A stretch of DNA of 64,000 nt from Rhodovulum steppense (lineage in GTDB: Bacteria > Pseudomonadota > Alphaproteobacteria > Rhodobacterales > Rhodobacteraceae): contig NZ_SLVM01000003.1 in NCBI RefSeq assembly GCF_004339675.1, positions 156,292 through 220,291 on the forward strand, in the 5' to 3' direction. The notes under the pieces were generated by a model. That model was not told the origin of the DNA. It did not search any database and worked only from the letters and a program-made list of their open reading frames with translations. The position numbers and the translations under genes are program-made. This document shows positions 1-8,427 of the stretch, piece after piece. Within the stretch, counting starts at the first letter, position 1. The number at the start of each line of letters is the position of its first letter.

Positions 1-401
1 AAGGCCGGGTTCGCCCCGGCGGCATCGGCCAGCACGCAGGAGATCAGGCAGCCGGGCGTCCCGGGGTCGGCCGTGGCCAGCGCGATCACCTGCTCGAAGA
101 AGGCGGCCAGATCCTCGGCCAGCGTGCCACAAGGCCCCAGAGCGGCCACCACCGGAACGATCCGCGTCTCGACATATTGGCCGATGGCGGCCAGGAACAG
201 CCCCTGCTTGTCGCCGTAGAGATGGTAGAGGCTTGCCCGCGGCATCCGCATCGCGCGGCAGAGCCTGTCGATCGAGGCGCCGTCATAGCCCGCGGCCCAG
301 AACACGCGGATCGCCGCGTCAAGCGCCGCGCGCTCGTCGAACTGGCGGGGTCGGCCGCGCGGGCGCGGGTCTGCGATGCTGGGGCTGTCTCCTGGGGCCA
401 T
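1..401 (-). CDS. TetR/AcrR family transcriptional regulator (C-terminus outside window)
   Basis: Reading leftwards from an ATG at 401, the first 133 residues form a TetR-type DNA-binding domain. A proline/arginine-rich start ending GRPRQFDE leads into helix-turn-helix residues about 20-70 (VFWAAGYDGASID, then RASLYHLYGDKQGLF). The TetR signature 'YxxxGxKxxL' is clear. The start of the ligand domain (residues about 75-133) is present and the gene runs off the window at base 1. It is the most upstream member of a minus-strand run that includes the bufferin operon, but it is separated from doxX by about 70 bp in the other direction, so a shared role is not shown. Ligand and targets cannot be read from the sequence. 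Confidence 0.85.
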   Translation of the reverse strand, partial: MAPGDSPSIADPRPRGRPRQFDERAALDAAIRVFWAAGYDGASIDRLCRAMRMPRASLYHLYGDKQGLFLAAIGQYVETRIVPVVAALGPCGTLAEDLAAFFEQVIALATADPGTPGCLISCVLADAAGANPA

Positions 402-470
402 CCTGCCAAGATAGGCAGGGCGGCGGTCGGGACAATCCGCTTTCCGCGCGGCGCCGGTCGGGTTCGGCCG

Positions 471-941
471 TCACGCGGCCTGCGCGGCGGCGGGGCGCGG
501 CCGCGGCCTGCCGGGGTCCAGCCCCAGCAGGTGGTCGAGCGAGGCCCGCCCCGGCCCGCCTGCGACGAGTGCCAACAGCGCGGCGGCCCAGAGGCCGTGG
601 GTGATCCAGGCGCCGGGATAGACGAAGATCTGGATCACCGCCGTCATGGCCAGCAATCCCAGCGCCGAGAACCGGGTGAAAAGGCCGAGGATCAGCAGGA
701 CCGGCAGCACATGCTCGGCCAGGGTGGCCAGAACGGCGGCCAGTTCGTGCGGGATGACCGGAAGCGCGTATTCATGCTCGAACAGGAACCAGGTGGAGTC
801 CCTGATCGAGAACAGCCCGTCGACCTTGGTGCGGCCCGATTGCAGGAAGACCATCGCCGGGAAGAGGCGCAGCCCGAGGACGACGAGATCATTCGGAACA
901 TGGGCAAGCGCCCGGTTCAGGCTGCGGATCAGGGGTTTCAT
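471..941 (-). CDS. DoxX family membrane protein, last gene of bufferin operon
   Basis: A 156-residue protein with four predicted membrane helices (residues about 20-37, 62-87, 88-106 and 112-130) and the [20 protein letters not shown] start typical of DoxX-family proteins. It overlaps the bufC-like gene by about 53 bp, so it is co-translated with it. DoxX proteins are regularly the fourth member of bufA/bufB/bufC (hvfABCD, gig) operons. Their biochemical role is not settled; a membrane redox or metal-stress role has been proposed. The C-terminal tail ([13 protein letters not shown]) is low-complexity and cytosolic-looking. Confidence 0.85.
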   Translation of the reverse strand: MKPLIRSLNRALAHVPNDLVVLGLRLFPAMVFLQSGRTKVDGLFSIRDSTWFLFEHEYALPVIPHELAAVLATLAEHVLPVLLILGLFTRFSALGLLAMTAVIQIFVYPGAWITHGLWAAALLALVAGGPGRASLDHLLGLDPGRPRPRPAAAQAA

Positions 942-1716
942 CGTCGGTCCTCCCGGGGGTGATGAGGGCGCCCGCCTGCATCAGGCGGACGAGGATGGGC
1001 TGGGGGTCATGCGCGGGCTGGGCCGTGGCGGCACGGTGCGCGGCGGCGGTCAGCGGGGCGCCGGTGCGCAGGGCCTCGACCAGCGCGGCATCGCCCGGGC
1101 CGATGGCGGCGACCGGCACGTCGAAGCGGGTATCGCGCAGGATCAGGGCGGTCTCGGCCGCGGGGGGGAACGGGCCGCCTGGGTCGCGGCCGGGCTGGTT
1201 CGCGGCCCAGATCGACACCGCCGGATGGGCAAGCCGCAGCACCTGCACCGAGGGGTGAAGGCAGAGCCGCAGGCGGGACGGATCGGCCCCGGCCAGCGCC
1301 GCGGGCAGCAGGGGTGGCCGGTCGGCGGCATGGAAGGCAAGGCCGCGGGCATGCTCGATCCGGGCGATGTCGGCCAGGTAGGGATGGGCGGCCAGCGGCG
1401 GAAAGGTCTCCAGAAACCCGGGCAGGTCCGCGCCCCAGTCCAGCAGAACGGGCGAGCGCGGCCGGTGGGTTTCCGCGAAGACCCGGGCCATCGCGCGGAA
1501 GAAGTCTTCGCCCAGCAGCCGCCGGATCACCGGGAAGCGGGCGGCCAGCGCGTCGATCAGGCCGATGGCGACGTTGTTGCGGTAGACCGCGAAGCGGCGC
1601 GCGGCCTCGTCCGGCATCTTGGCGGTCAGGCCCGGCGGCAGTATGCCGTCCCGCAGCCCGGCGGCGAAGCGGGCGGTGAAGTCAGGATGCGCGGGCAAGG
1701 CCCTGCCCCCCGCCAT
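889..1716 (-). CDS. bufC: BufC/HvfC-type DUF2063 protein, partner of the MNIO enzyme
   Basis: A 275-residue protein with the N-terminal DUF2063 fold: [22 protein letters not shown] at residues about 41-62 (the YRNNV...L...FP signature), then [11 protein letters not shown]2063 proteins bind the precursor peptide and present it to the DUF692 multinuclear iron oxidase encoded next door. The start at 1716 lies inside the 3' end of bufB (35 bp overlap), indicating translational coupling. The C-terminal half is a less conserved helical domain. It should be cytoplasmic. The assignment rests on the domain plus the four-gene context; alternative names are HvfC or GigC. Confidence 0.85.
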   Translation of the reverse strand: MAGGRALPAHPDFTARFAAGLRDGILPPGLTAKMPDEAARRFAVYRNNVAIGLIDALAARFPVIRRLLGEDFFRAMARVFAETHRPRSPVLLDWGADLPGFLETFPPLAAHPYLADIARIEHARGLAFHAADRPPLLPAALAGADPSRLRLCLHPSVQVLRLAHPAVSIWAANQPGRDPGGPFPPAAETALILRDTRFDVPVAAIGPGDAALVEALRTGAPLTAAAHRAATAQPAHDPQPILVRLMQAGALITPGRTDDETPDPQPEPGACPCSE

Positions 1717-2533
1717 CCAGGATCGCCTGCGCCCGGTCGGCCTCGGCGGCGAGCACGGGCCAGTCGGGCAGATCGTTGTCCCATTCGACCAGCGTGGGCC
1801 GGGGACCGATGCGCGCGATCACCTCGGCGTAAAGCGTCCAGACCGGGTCGGCGACGGGGCTGCCATGGGTGTCGATCAGCAGCGGGCCGGAGGGCAGATC
1901 CTCGCTGTCATGGCCGCCCAGATGGATCTCGCCCACCCGATCCATCGGGAAATCGGCCAGATAGGCCCGCGGATCGGTGCGGTGATTGCTGGCCGAGACG
2001 AAGACATTGTTGATGTCGAGCAACAGCCCGCAGCCGGTGCGGCGGCTTATCTCGGACAGGAAGTCGACCTCGGGGATCGTCGATTGCGCGAAGAGCACAC
2101 AGGTCGCGGGGTTTTCCAGCAGCATGCGCCGCCCCAGCGCCTGTTGCACCGCGTCGACATGGTCGCAGACGATGGCCAGCGTTTCCCCGGTATAGGGCAG
2201 CGGCAGCAGGTCGTTGAGATACTCGGCCCCATGGCTTGACCAGGCGAGATGCTCGGAGAAGCTTTCGGGCTGGTAGCGGTCGATCAATGCCCGCAGGCGG
2301 GCGAGGTGATCGGCATCGAGCGGCCCCGCCCCGCCGATGGACAGCCCGACCCCGTGCAGCGAGATCGGAAAATCCGCGCGCAGGGCGGTCAGCTGGGCAT
2401 GGGGCAGGCCGCCCGCGCCCATGTAGTTCTCGGCATGGACCTCGAAAAAGCCGATGCGGGCGGCGGTTTCGCGGATCGCCGCGAAATGCTGCGGCTTGAA
2501 GCCGACACCGGCGGCATTGGGGAGAACGGTCAT
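1682..2533 (-). CDS. bufB: Multinuclear non-heme iron oxidase (DUF692), bufferin maturation enzyme BufB
   Basis: A 283-residue DUF692/MNIO-family protein with a TIM-barrel. Recognisable blocks are GVGFKPQHF near the start, [35 protein letters not shown] and [12 protein letters not shown], which carry the Glu/His/Asp/Asn residues that bind iron in this family. MNIOs oxidise cysteines in precursor peptides to thiooxazole or oxazolone/thioamide groups. The start [11 protein letters not shown] was chosen because residues read upstream of it in the same frame have no family similarity and run into the precursor gene. It lies 55 bp downstream of the bufA1-like precursor gene and overlaps bufC. Confidence 0.92.
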   Translation of the reverse strand: MTVLPNAAGVGFKPQHFAAIRETAARIGFFEVHAENYMGAGGLPHAQLTALRADFPISLHGVGLSIGGAGPLDADHLARLRALIDRYQPESFSEHLAWSSHGAEYLNDLLPLPYTGETLAIVCDHVDAVQQALGRRMLLENPATCVLFAQSTIPEVDFLSEISRRTGCGLLLDINNVFVSASNHRTDPRAYLADFPMDRVGEIHLGGHDSEDLPSGPLLIDTHGSPVADPVWTLYAEVIARIGPRPTLVEWDNDLPDWPVLAAEADRAQAILDGGGQGLARAS

Positions 2534-2588
2534 CGCGGACCCTCGCGGCTGGGATGGCCGGGGCGGGCCTGTGACCCGCCCCGAAGGA

Positions 2589-2879
2589 TCAGGACGGGAT
2601 GTCGCGATCGAGCGGCTCCAGCGCGCCCATGCGATCGCCGGGCAATTCGATCTGGGTGCAGGTGCCGGTGGGCACCAGCGTCCAGGCATTGCCCTGGTAA
2701 TCGACCCTGGACGTGCCGGCACAGGTCGTGCCGGGACCGGCCGCGCAGTCGTTCTGCCCGGCCAGTGACACACCGTAGCATTTTTCCATCTCCTGGGCAT
2801 GGGCCGGAGCGGTTGCCATAACGCTCAGCGCACAGGCCAGCGATGCGCCAAGCCCGAGGGTCGGTTTCATGATGTCCAT
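2589..2879 (-). CDS. bufA1: BufA1-type (DUF2282) bufferin precursor, exported metal-binding peptide
   Basis: A 96-residue protein with a Sec signal peptide ([18 protein letters not shown] to the AHA-QE cleavage site) and a mature core with four cysteines at about residues 34, 45, 53 and 74 in the motifs [18 protein letters not shown] and GTCTQ. This spacing is the DUF2282 signature. In characterised bufferins these cysteines are modified by the MNIO (bufB product) and the exported peptide sequesters copper or other metals in the periplasm. The start at 2879 was chosen because GGAGAG sits just upstream; an ATG at 2870 would give the same signal peptide. It is first gene of the bufA1-bufB-bufC-doxX operon. 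Confidence 0.88.
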   Translation of the reverse strand: MDIMKPTLGLGASLACALSVMATAPAHAQEMEKCYGVSLAGQNDCAAGPGTTCAGTSRVDYQGNAWTLVPTGTCTQIELPGDRMGALEPLDRDIPS

Positions 2880-3138
2880 CTCTCTCTCCATGTCAGACCG
2901 GTTCGGGGCCATTCACGACCCACGCCGATCTGTCGGACGGGAGAGGCCGTCGTTACACCGCTCACGAAAGCGTGTCGCGACACCTGTCGGCGCCGACGCC
3001 CCCCCCGGAGGGGGAGGCAGGTCAGACATGCGCACATGATCGGTTTCCAGCAACCCGCGTGAGCCGCCTTTGGCAGATCGCGTCCGATGCCGGGTCGCCT
3101 GGGTTGCGGCCGCCCACCCGGCGCAATAGGCTCGTCTC

Positions 3139-3603
3139 ATGACCAGCATCCCTTGCACCGCCGCGCCCGTCGTCTGGACGACCCCGGATCCTGATGCCCT
3201 TGTGCCGCGTTGGTCGCGCCTGAGCGGCCATCTTCGAAACATGCTGTTCGCGGCATGCCTGTCGCTGTCGGCGACGATGATCCTGCATGCGGAGGAGGCG
3301 CCGCAGGACTGGGTACCGGACGTGCTGGACTTCCCCGAAGATATCGAGGTTCTGACGGATCGGGCCATCGGCTCGACGCTGCGGATGTTCTCGTTCAGCA
3401 CCGAGCAGGATGCCGAAGCGCTTATGGTCGCGTGGGAAGAGGCGCTGCGGGTGGCAGGCTACACGATCATCCAGACGCAGGGGGAAATGCTCGACGCGAC
3501 GATCGAGTTTTCGGGGCAGGACATCGGCAACGCCAAGATCGTCCTGACACCGACGGCCGGGGACGAGCGCGCCGTCATCGAATTCGACGCCACGCTTCGA
3601 TAA
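3139..3603 (+). CDS. Hypothetical exported protein
   Basis: An open frame of 154 residues I do not recognise. After an atypical N-terminal stretch it has a hydrophobic segment (MLFAACLSLSATMILHAEE, residues about 35-53) that looks like a signal peptide, then about 100 acidic residues ending in alternating beta-strand patterns (AKIVLTPT, RAVIEFDATLR), suggesting a small periplasmic alpha/beta domain. No good ribosome binding site decides the start; GTG at 3202 or ATG at 3241 are alternatives. It is convergent with the DUF4168 gene and divergent from the bufferin operon. It contains no cysteine in the mature part. Confidence 0.6.
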   Translation: MTSIPCTAAPVVWTTPDPDALVPRWSRLSGHLRNMLFAACLSLSATMILHAEEAPQDWVPDVLDFPEDIEVLTDRAIGSTLRMFSFSTEQDAEALMVAWEEALRVAGYTIIQTQGEMLDATIEFSGQDIGNAKIVLTPTAGDERAVIEFDATLR

Positions 3604-3631
3604 CCGCCGAGAGGCGGCGCGGCCGGAGTCG

Positions 3632-3659
3632 ACTGCGCCCGCCTCATGGCGGGCGCAGT
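3632..3659. terminator. Bidirectional stem-loop between convergent genes
   Basis: ACTGCGCCCGCC and GGCGGGCGCAGT form a perfect 12-bp stem with a 4-base loop. It lies between the convergent ends of the hypothetical exported gene and the DUF4168 gene. There is no T-run on either side, so termination efficiency is uncertain. Confidence 0.65.
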
Positions 3660-3681
3660 GCCGTTCACCTGTTCGCCGGAG

Positions 3682-4050
3682 CTATCGCTCCAGCCTGTCG
3701 ACGATCCGCGCGCTGAGTTCGGCGTCGACCTGCGCGATGGCCAGGATCTCGACATAGCGGTCTACGTCGATCCCAGGGGTTGCCTCCACCGCCTCGGTCT
3801 TCCTGACCTGGGCCGCTTCCTGAAGGCCCTCAAGCTCGGCCTCGTTGGTGGTCTGCGCCATCTGGGCGCCGTATTCCGCGTCGATGGCCAGCACGCTTTC
3901 ATAGGCGGTGACGAAGGCATCTATCTCGTCGCCGGTCACATTCTCCGCGGAGGGGGTGGCCTGCTGCGCCTGCGCCACGGCCGCGACGGGCATGGCAATC
4001 CCCGTCAGGGTGGCAAGGGCAAGCGCGCTGACAGTCCTGGCAAGTTTCAT
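3682..4050 (-). CDS. DUF4168 domain exported protein
   Basis: A 122-residue protein with a clear signal peptide (MKLARTVSALALATL... to AAVAQAQQ, residues about 1-28). The mature part is an all-helical DUF4168 domain: 'I..FV.AY..V..I...Y' at residues about 45-63 and a C-terminal DRYVEILAIAQVDAELSARI. Members are periplasmic or surface proteins of unknown function, common in Rhodobacterales and cyanobacteria. It is monocistronic, with an AGGAGG-like site before the start (GAAAACCAAGGAGGACC on the minus strand). Function is not assignable from sequence. Confidence 0.85.
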   Translation of the reverse strand: MKLARTVSALALATLTGIAMPVAAVAQAQQATPSAENVTGDEIDAFVTAYESVLAIDAEYGAQMAQTTNEAELEGLQEAAQVRKTEAVEATPGIDVDRYVEILAIAQVDAELSARIVDRLER

Positions 4051-4174
4051 GTGGTCCTCCTTGGTTTTCCGTTCGACACCGCGCGGCGATCCGCGCGGTG
4101 CCCCTGAACGTATGAACCTTGTCCTCGGAGACCAAATCGATGCGCAAGAAGATGCTGACCGGCCCGCGCGCCGT

Positions 4175-4918
4175 TCAGAACCGCCAGGTGACGCCGAAAA
4201 GCGGGCCGCTCATCGTGGCGTCGATGCGGGTTCCGCCGTCGCGGTAATCGACGCCGAGCGCGCGGTAGCCCGCCGACAGGAAGACCCGGTCGCTTAGCTG
4301 ACGGTTCAGCGTCGCGACCACCTGGCCCGTGCGTTCGGACCCGACCCCGAAGCCACCGAAATCGCCGTAAAGAATGGCCGACCATTGCGGCGCGAGCGCG
4401 ATATTGGCCCGCAGGGCGAGGACCGGATCCGTGAAACTGCGCGTCGGCGAGGCGGAGAGCCCTGCCAACGGCACATCGACCGATCCCTTGATCCGCCAGT
4501 GCCGCACCCCTGCGAGCAGGTCGACCGAGAGGCCGGGTTCGTCCACCGCCCTGACCCCGGCGGCCAGCGTCAGCGATGTCTGCTCGAGCTTGCCCCTGGC
4601 CGGGGCGCCGGGGGGAACCAGACCGCTGCGCGAACTGGCGGAATGGCTCAGATCGCCCAGCAGGACGAACCGGTCCCGCCGCGCGTAGCCCGATAGGAAA
4701 AACGCCGCGTCGAGATCCTCGAGAACTTCGGAAAAGGACGAGTCGAACGATATCGTGGGGGCGCCGCCAAATGGCGTGATGTCGCCGCCCACGCCCGCGG
4801 CCCAGGCATAGGGCGTGACCTGCCAGACCCAGTCGGGGCTTTCCTGTGCCGCGGCGGGGCCACAGGCCGCCGCCAGGAGTGCAGCCCACACGCCCTGCCC
4901 CACCCGTTTCGTGGTCAT
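4175..4918 (-). CDS. Outer-membrane beta-barrel protein, unknown role
   Basis: A 247-residue protein with a signal peptide (MTTKRVGQGVWAALLAAACGPAAAQ) followed by about eight amphipathic beta strands, such as WVWQVTPYAWAAGVGGD and LTLAAGVRAV, ending with the aromatic outer-membrane signature GVTWRF at the C-terminus recognised by BamA. The start overlaps the stop of the upstream amidohydrolase (ATGA), so both are in one transcript. This size and layout match small porin-like barrels often annotated as hypothetical outer-membrane proteins. Pairing with an exported hydrolase suggests, but does not show, a role in passage of its substrate or product. Confidence 0.8.
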   Translation of the reverse strand: MTTKRVGQGVWAALLAAACGPAAAQESPDWVWQVTPYAWAAGVGGDITPFGGAPTISFDSSFSEVLEDLDAAFFLSGYARRDRFVLLGDLSHSASSRSGLVPPGAPARGKLEQTSLTLAAGVRAVDEPGLSVDLLAGVRHWRIKGSVDVPLAGLSASPTRSFTDPVLALRANIALAPQWSAILYGDFGGFGVGSERTGQVVATLNRQLSDRVFLSAGYRALGVDYRDGGTRIDATMSGPLFGVTWRF

Positions 4919-6378
4919 GCCAGCATGTCCTTGACGATCCGCCCGCCCTTGAGGATCAGGCGCAGCGAGGTTTCGGAGGTTTCGAGCCAGGCGAGATCGG
5001 TTTCCGGATCGCCCTCGATCACCAGCAGATCGGCCAGCGCATCCTTGCGGATCACGCCCAGGGCCCCGGCATAGGGCGCGCGGTCGCCCGAAAGGGCCAG
5101 CAGCGCGCCCGCCGCGCCGGTGGCCTTGTGCAGGGCTTCGAGCGGCGACATGAAGCGGGCGAACTTGGCCAGGTTGCGGCCCTGCAACGCGCCGCCCTGC
5201 GCGTTGAACAGGATGTCGGTGCCGAAGGCGACATTCACGCCATGCTTGCGCGCCAGATCGAAGGCGCGCACCGTGCCCTCGGCGACCTGCTGCTGCTTGG
5301 CGATCTGGCGGGGGTCGGTATAGGCGTTGGAATCCTCGTCGGCGAGGAAGGGCTGGATCGACCACCAGACGCCATTGTCGGCCATCATCCGAACGGTGTC
5401 CTCGTCCGCCAACTGGCCGTGCTCGATGGATCTCACGCCGGCGGCGATGGCCCGCCGGATGCCGGTCGAGGTGTAGACATGGGCGCAGACATAGGTGCCC
5501 CAATCCTCGGCCGCCTCGACCGCGGCGCGCATCTCGCGTTCGGTGTATTGCGTGGCGTCCAGCGGATCGTAGAGCGAGGCGACCCCGCCGCCCGCCATGA
5601 TCTTGAGCTGGCTCGCCCCCTTCATCAGCTGTTCGCGCGCGGCGCGCAGGACCATGTCGGCGCCGTCGGCGATCTGCGCGACGCCCTGCCGTTCGATGTA
5701 ATTCGCGGGCGTGTCGGGAAAGCGCGGCAACTCGTTCAGCAGGCGGAAATCGCCATGCCCGGCGGTCTGCGAGATCATCGCGCCCGAGGGGAAGATGCGC
5801 GGCCCGGCCACCACGCCGCGGTCGATCGCCAGTTTCAGCCCGAAGGCGGGACCGCCGACATCGCGCACGGTGGTAAAGCCGCGCATCAGCGTGGCACCCG
5901 CCTCGCGCCCGGCCATCAGGTGAACGAAGCCGATATCCTGCGTCAGCGCCACGATCTGGCTGACCGCGACCAGCGTCGCATGCCAATGCGCGTCGATCAG
6001 GCCGGGGATGACCGTGCGCCCGCCGCAATCGATCCGCTCTGCCTCCTGCGGGCCCTGGCCGATCGGCGGCAGGGCGGCGATCCGCTCGCCCGCGATCAGG
6101 ATGTCGACGCCGTCGCGCAGCGCCAGCGTCTCGCCGTCGAAGAGGCGCAGATTGGTCAGCAGCAGCGGGCGGCCGGGCGTCTGGGCGCGGACCTCGCGCG
6201 GGGCAAGGCCGAAGCCTGCGAACATGCCCAGCACGGCCGCCGTGCCGCCGATCATCCGGCGCCGGTTGATGTCCGCCTCGATCCGGGCAAAGGCGGCCTG
6301 CGTCCCGGGCGCGCCGCAATGGCAGATATCGACGGGCGCGCGATCTGCCGGATCGACAGAGTGACAGACCTGGCACAT
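4915..6378 (-). CDS. Exported metal-dependent amidohydrolase (imidazolonepropionase/prolidase-like)
   Basis: A 487-residue amidohydrolase-superfamily protein. Metal-binding motifs are in order: DAHWHA (HxH, residues about 129-133), a lysine in SQLKIMAGGG (candidate carboxylated Lys), CAHVYT (His), SIEHGQL (His) and FGTDIL (Asp). The C-terminus has the usual second composite-sheet strand (DLLVIEGDPETDLAWL). The N-terminus carries RRRMIGGTAAVLGMFAGFGL, a Tat-like signal after an unusual cysteine/histidine-rich lead (CQVCHS, DICHCG) that could bind metal or haem. Relatives hydrolyse dipeptides, cyclic amides or organophosphates; the substrate here is unknown. It is translationally coupled to the downstream outer-membrane barrel. 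Confidence 0.85.
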   Translation of the reverse strand: MCQVCHSVDPADRAPVDICHCGAPGTQAAFARIEADINRRRMIGGTAAVLGMFAGFGLAPREVRAQTPGRPLLLTNLRLFDGETLALRDGVDILIAGERIAALPPIGQGPQEAERIDCGGRTVIPGLIDAHWHATLVAVSQIVALTQDIGFVHLMAGREAGATLMRGFTTVRDVGGPAFGLKLAIDRGVVAGPRIFPSGAMISQTAGHGDFRLLNELPRFPDTPANYIERQGVAQIADGADMVLRAAREQLMKGASQLKIMAGGGVASLYDPLDATQYTEREMRAAVEAAEDWGTYVCAHVYTSTGIRRAIAAGVRSIEHGQLADEDTVRMMADNGVWWSIQPFLADEDSNAYTDPRQIAKQQQVAEGTVRAFDLARKHGVNVAFGTDILFNAQGGALQGRNLAKFARFMSPLEALHKATGAAGALLALSGDRAPYAGALGVIRKDALADLLVIEGDPETDLAWLETSETSLRLILKGGRIVKDMLA

Positions 6379-6544
6379 GTTCGACCCCCGGCGACCTTTC
6401 CAAGCTTGAGTCTATGCGTCCCGGCCCGCGAGTCAACGCATGGAAAGCCCTGCACCGCAGGGCACAGGGCCGGTCAACGGGGCGCAAGGACCGTTCCCGG
6501 ACTGGACATACTGCCCCATCATTCATCAAGGCGCGCAAGAATCG

Positions 6545-6585
6545 GGCAGAGTCGCTGACCTGGGGGCTCCGGCCGATTGTCCGGC
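6545..6585 (+). promoter_or_regulatory. Candidate ANTAR two-hexaloop antitermination element
   Basis: Two short hairpins with six-base loops lie upstream of the amiC terminator: GGC-AGAGTC-GCT (loop 6548-6553) and GCCG-ATTGTC-CGGC (loop 6576-6581). Both loops have A at position 1 and G at position 4, the signature of RNAs bound by ANTAR-domain antiterminators. The first stem is weak (3 bp with one G-U) and the 18-nt gap between the stems is longer than usual, so this remains a candidate. The encoded AmiR-like ANTAR protein lies just downstream. Confidence 0.4.
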
Positions 6586-6642
6586 TTGCCCGCATGCGGA
6601 TCATATGGTGAAGTCTGGGAAAGGTTTATGGTCGGCAATCGG

Positions 6643-6678
6643 GCCCCGGCCCCCTGCGTGGGGGACTGGGGCTTTTTT
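6643..6678 (+). terminator. Intrinsic terminator in the leader of the amide operon
   Basis: GCCCC and GGGGC (6643-6647/6668-6672) plus CCCCC and GGGGG (6650-6654/6660-6664) form a strong stem with a 5-base loop, followed directly by six T (6673-6678). It sits 32 bp before the amiC start, after about 260 bp without a gene. A terminator ahead of an operon that encodes an ANTAR antiterminator is the known arrangement of the Pseudomonas amidase operon. Confidence 0.85.
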
Positions 6679-6709
6679 AGTTCGGCCCGTCACGGAAAGG
6701 AACGGGTGC

Positions 6710-7840
6710 ATGGCAACGGCAAGGATCGGATTGCTCTTCTCGACGACCGGCCCCTATTCGGCGCTCGGCCGGAGTGCGCTCGACGGCGCGTTGATGGCGG
6801 TCGCCGAGGTCAACGCGCGCAATGGCCTGACGCTTGTGCCGGTCTGCGCGGATCCGCGGGGCGTTCCGGCGGATTACGAGAGGCTGGCGGCAGAGCTGCT
6901 GGGCGAAGGCGCGTTGCGGCATATCGTGGGCGGCATCACGTCATGGTCGCGCAAGGACATGATCCCGGTGATGGAGCGGCATGGCGCGCTTCTGTGGTAT
7001 CCCTGCCCCTATGAGGGGTTCGAGTGCAACGATCATGTCGTCTATCTCGGCGCCTGCCCGAACCAGCATCTGGTGCCGCTGATCGACCATGTGCTGCGCA
7101 AGGGGCATCGGCGGGCCTTTCTCGTCGGGTCGAACTATGTCTGGGGCTGGGAGACCCTGCGCGTCGCGCGGGAATGGGTCTCGGCCGGGCAAGGCGGCGA
7201 GGTCACGGGCGAACGCTACCTGCCGCTTGGCGATACCGCTTGCGGGCATCTGATCGAGGAGATCGCGGCGCAGCAACCCGACCTGATCGTCAACAGCCTG
7301 ATCGGGCCGTCGAGCCACGCCTTCATGCAGGCGCTGTCGCGGCTGGATCTGCCGGGGGGGCGACCGCTGGTGGTCAGCGCCAACCAGACCGAGGCCGATC
7401 TGGACGCCCTCGGCCCTGCGGCGGACGGGATGCTGTCAATGGGGGCGTGGTTCGAAACGCTGGACGACCTGACCACGGTGGCATTCCGCAACCGCATCGC
7501 CGCGCATTACGGCGCGGAGTATCGTGCATCCTGCAACTTCGCCACGGCCTATACCGCGGTGCACCTGCTGGCCCGCGGGCTGGAGCGCGCAGGACGCGAC
7601 GATCCGCGCGCGGTGTTCGCGGCGGTGGCGGGCAGCCCCGAGGACACGGTGCTGGGGCCGGTGACGATCGACCCGGTGACGCGGCATACCAGCCTGATCC
7701 CGCGCCTTGCCATGGCCGAGGCGGGCCGATTCCGGATCGTGGACGACCCGATGATCGCCGTTACGCCGGACCCCTATCTTGCCCGTGTCAGCGGCCCCGT
7801 GCCGCCCCACGCGACGCCAAGGCTGAGGATCGTGTCATGA
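6710..7840 (+). CDS. amiC: AmiC-like amide sensor / periplasmic-binding-fold protein
   Basis: A 376-residue type I periplasmic-binding-fold protein without a signal peptide, starting MATARIGLLFSTTGPYS. Family landmarks include ALLWYPCPYEGFECNDHVVYLGACPNQ, conserved in AmiC and in UrtA/FmdD amide- and urea-binding proteins, and GWETLR. AmiC is a cytoplasmic ligand sensor that holds AmiR inactive until a small amide binds. The start at 6710 has GGAAAGGAA ten bases upstream. Its stop overlaps the amiR start (ATGA), and the whole operon through position 15315 reads in the same direction. Inducer is unknown; short aliphatic amides are most likely from the formamidase downstream. Confidence 0.88.
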   Translation: MATARIGLLFSTTGPYSALGRSALDGALMAVAEVNARNGLTLVPVCADPRGVPADYERLAAELLGEGALRHIVGGITSWSRKDMIPVMERHGALLWYPCPYEGFECNDHVVYLGACPNQHLVPLIDHVLRKGHRRAFLVGSNYVWGWETLRVAREWVSAGQGGEVTGERYLPLGDTACGHLIEEIAAQQPDLIVNSLIGPSSHAFMQALSRLDLPGGRPLVVSANQTEADLDALGPAADGMLSMGAWFETLDDLTTVAFRNRIAAHYGAEYRASCNFATAYTAVHLLARGLERAGRDDPRAVFAAVAGSPEDTVLGPVTIDPVTRHTSLIPRLAMAEAGRFRIVDDPMIAVTPDPYLARVSGPVPPHATPRLRIVS

Positions 7841-8427
7841 CCCCGCGGCTGGAACTGAATTTCGCAGGCCGCAGTGCCGTCGTGCTGCACCCGGCCGAAA
7901 CCGTCCGGACCGAACTGGCCGCGCGCCTGGCCGCGCTTGGGGTGAGTGTCGCGGCCGACTGGCCCGCAAGCGGCGCCGTGGACCGGGCCGATTTCCTGTT
8001 CGTCGATGTGGACATGGGCCATGACGACCAGATCCCGTGGGAGCCGGGAACCGCGCCGATCCCGCTGATCGGGCTGGTGCGCTCCGAAAGCCCGGGGCGG
8101 CTTTCCTGGGCGCTGGGGCAGAATTGCGATGCCTTCCTGTCGCAGGCGGCGCTGGGGCTGGTCTACTCGACGCTGGTGATCGCGGCCGCCAAGTCGGCCG
8201 AGCGTCTGCGCGTGCGGCGCCGCGAGGAGGAAGCCGCGCGACGGGCGGGGATGCGCGACGTGCTGGTGCGGGCGGTTCTGGCGATCATGCAGGCCGAGGA
8301 CGTGGAAGAGCTGGCCGCGCTCCGGCAGTTGCGTGCCTTCGCGATGGTCGAACGCATCGCGCTGGAAGATGCCGCGGCGCTTTACCTGAACGACCCGCGC
8401 CCCCGCCGCGCAGGGCAACCCCGATGA
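7837..8427 (+). CDS. amiR: AmiR-like transcription antiterminator with ANTAR domain
   Basis: A 196-residue protein. Residues 1-120 form a degenerate receiver-like domain lacking the usual acidic pocket, followed by a coiled coil (SAERLRVRRREEEAARRA) and a C-terminal ANTAR domain (VLVRAVLAIMQAEDVEELAALRQLRAFAMVERIALEDAAALYL). ANTAR domains bind paired hexaloop RNA hairpins and prevent termination. The gene overlaps amiC and the permease gene by 4 bp on each side. With the terminator at 6643-6678 this gives a self-contained amide-induced antitermination switch. Confidence is high for family, inferred for the RNA target. Confidence 0.87.
   Translation: MTPRLELNFAGRSAVVLHPAETVRTELAARLAALGVSVAADWPASGAVDRADFLFVDVDMGHDDQIPWEPGTAPIPLIGLVRSESPGRLSWALGQNCDAFLSQAALGLVYSTLVIAAAKSAERLRVRRREEEAARRAGMRDVLVRAVLAIMQAEDVEELAALRQLRAFAMVERIALEDAAALYLNDPRPRRAGQPR

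Noticed and set aside
86..409. Open frame of 107 residues on the minus strand
   Set aside because: It lacks family features; the TetR domain is clear in a different minus-strand frame (start 401) over the same bases.
2534..2800. N-terminal extension of the DUF692 gene
   Set aside because: The residues have no similarity to MNIOs and overlap the precursor gene in another frame; MTVLPN at 2533 fits the family start.
4919..6604. Long reading frame upstream of the outer-membrane barrel, giving an 809-residue protein
   Set aside because: It is arginine-rich and shadows the well-supported amidohydrolase; the barrel has its own signal peptide.
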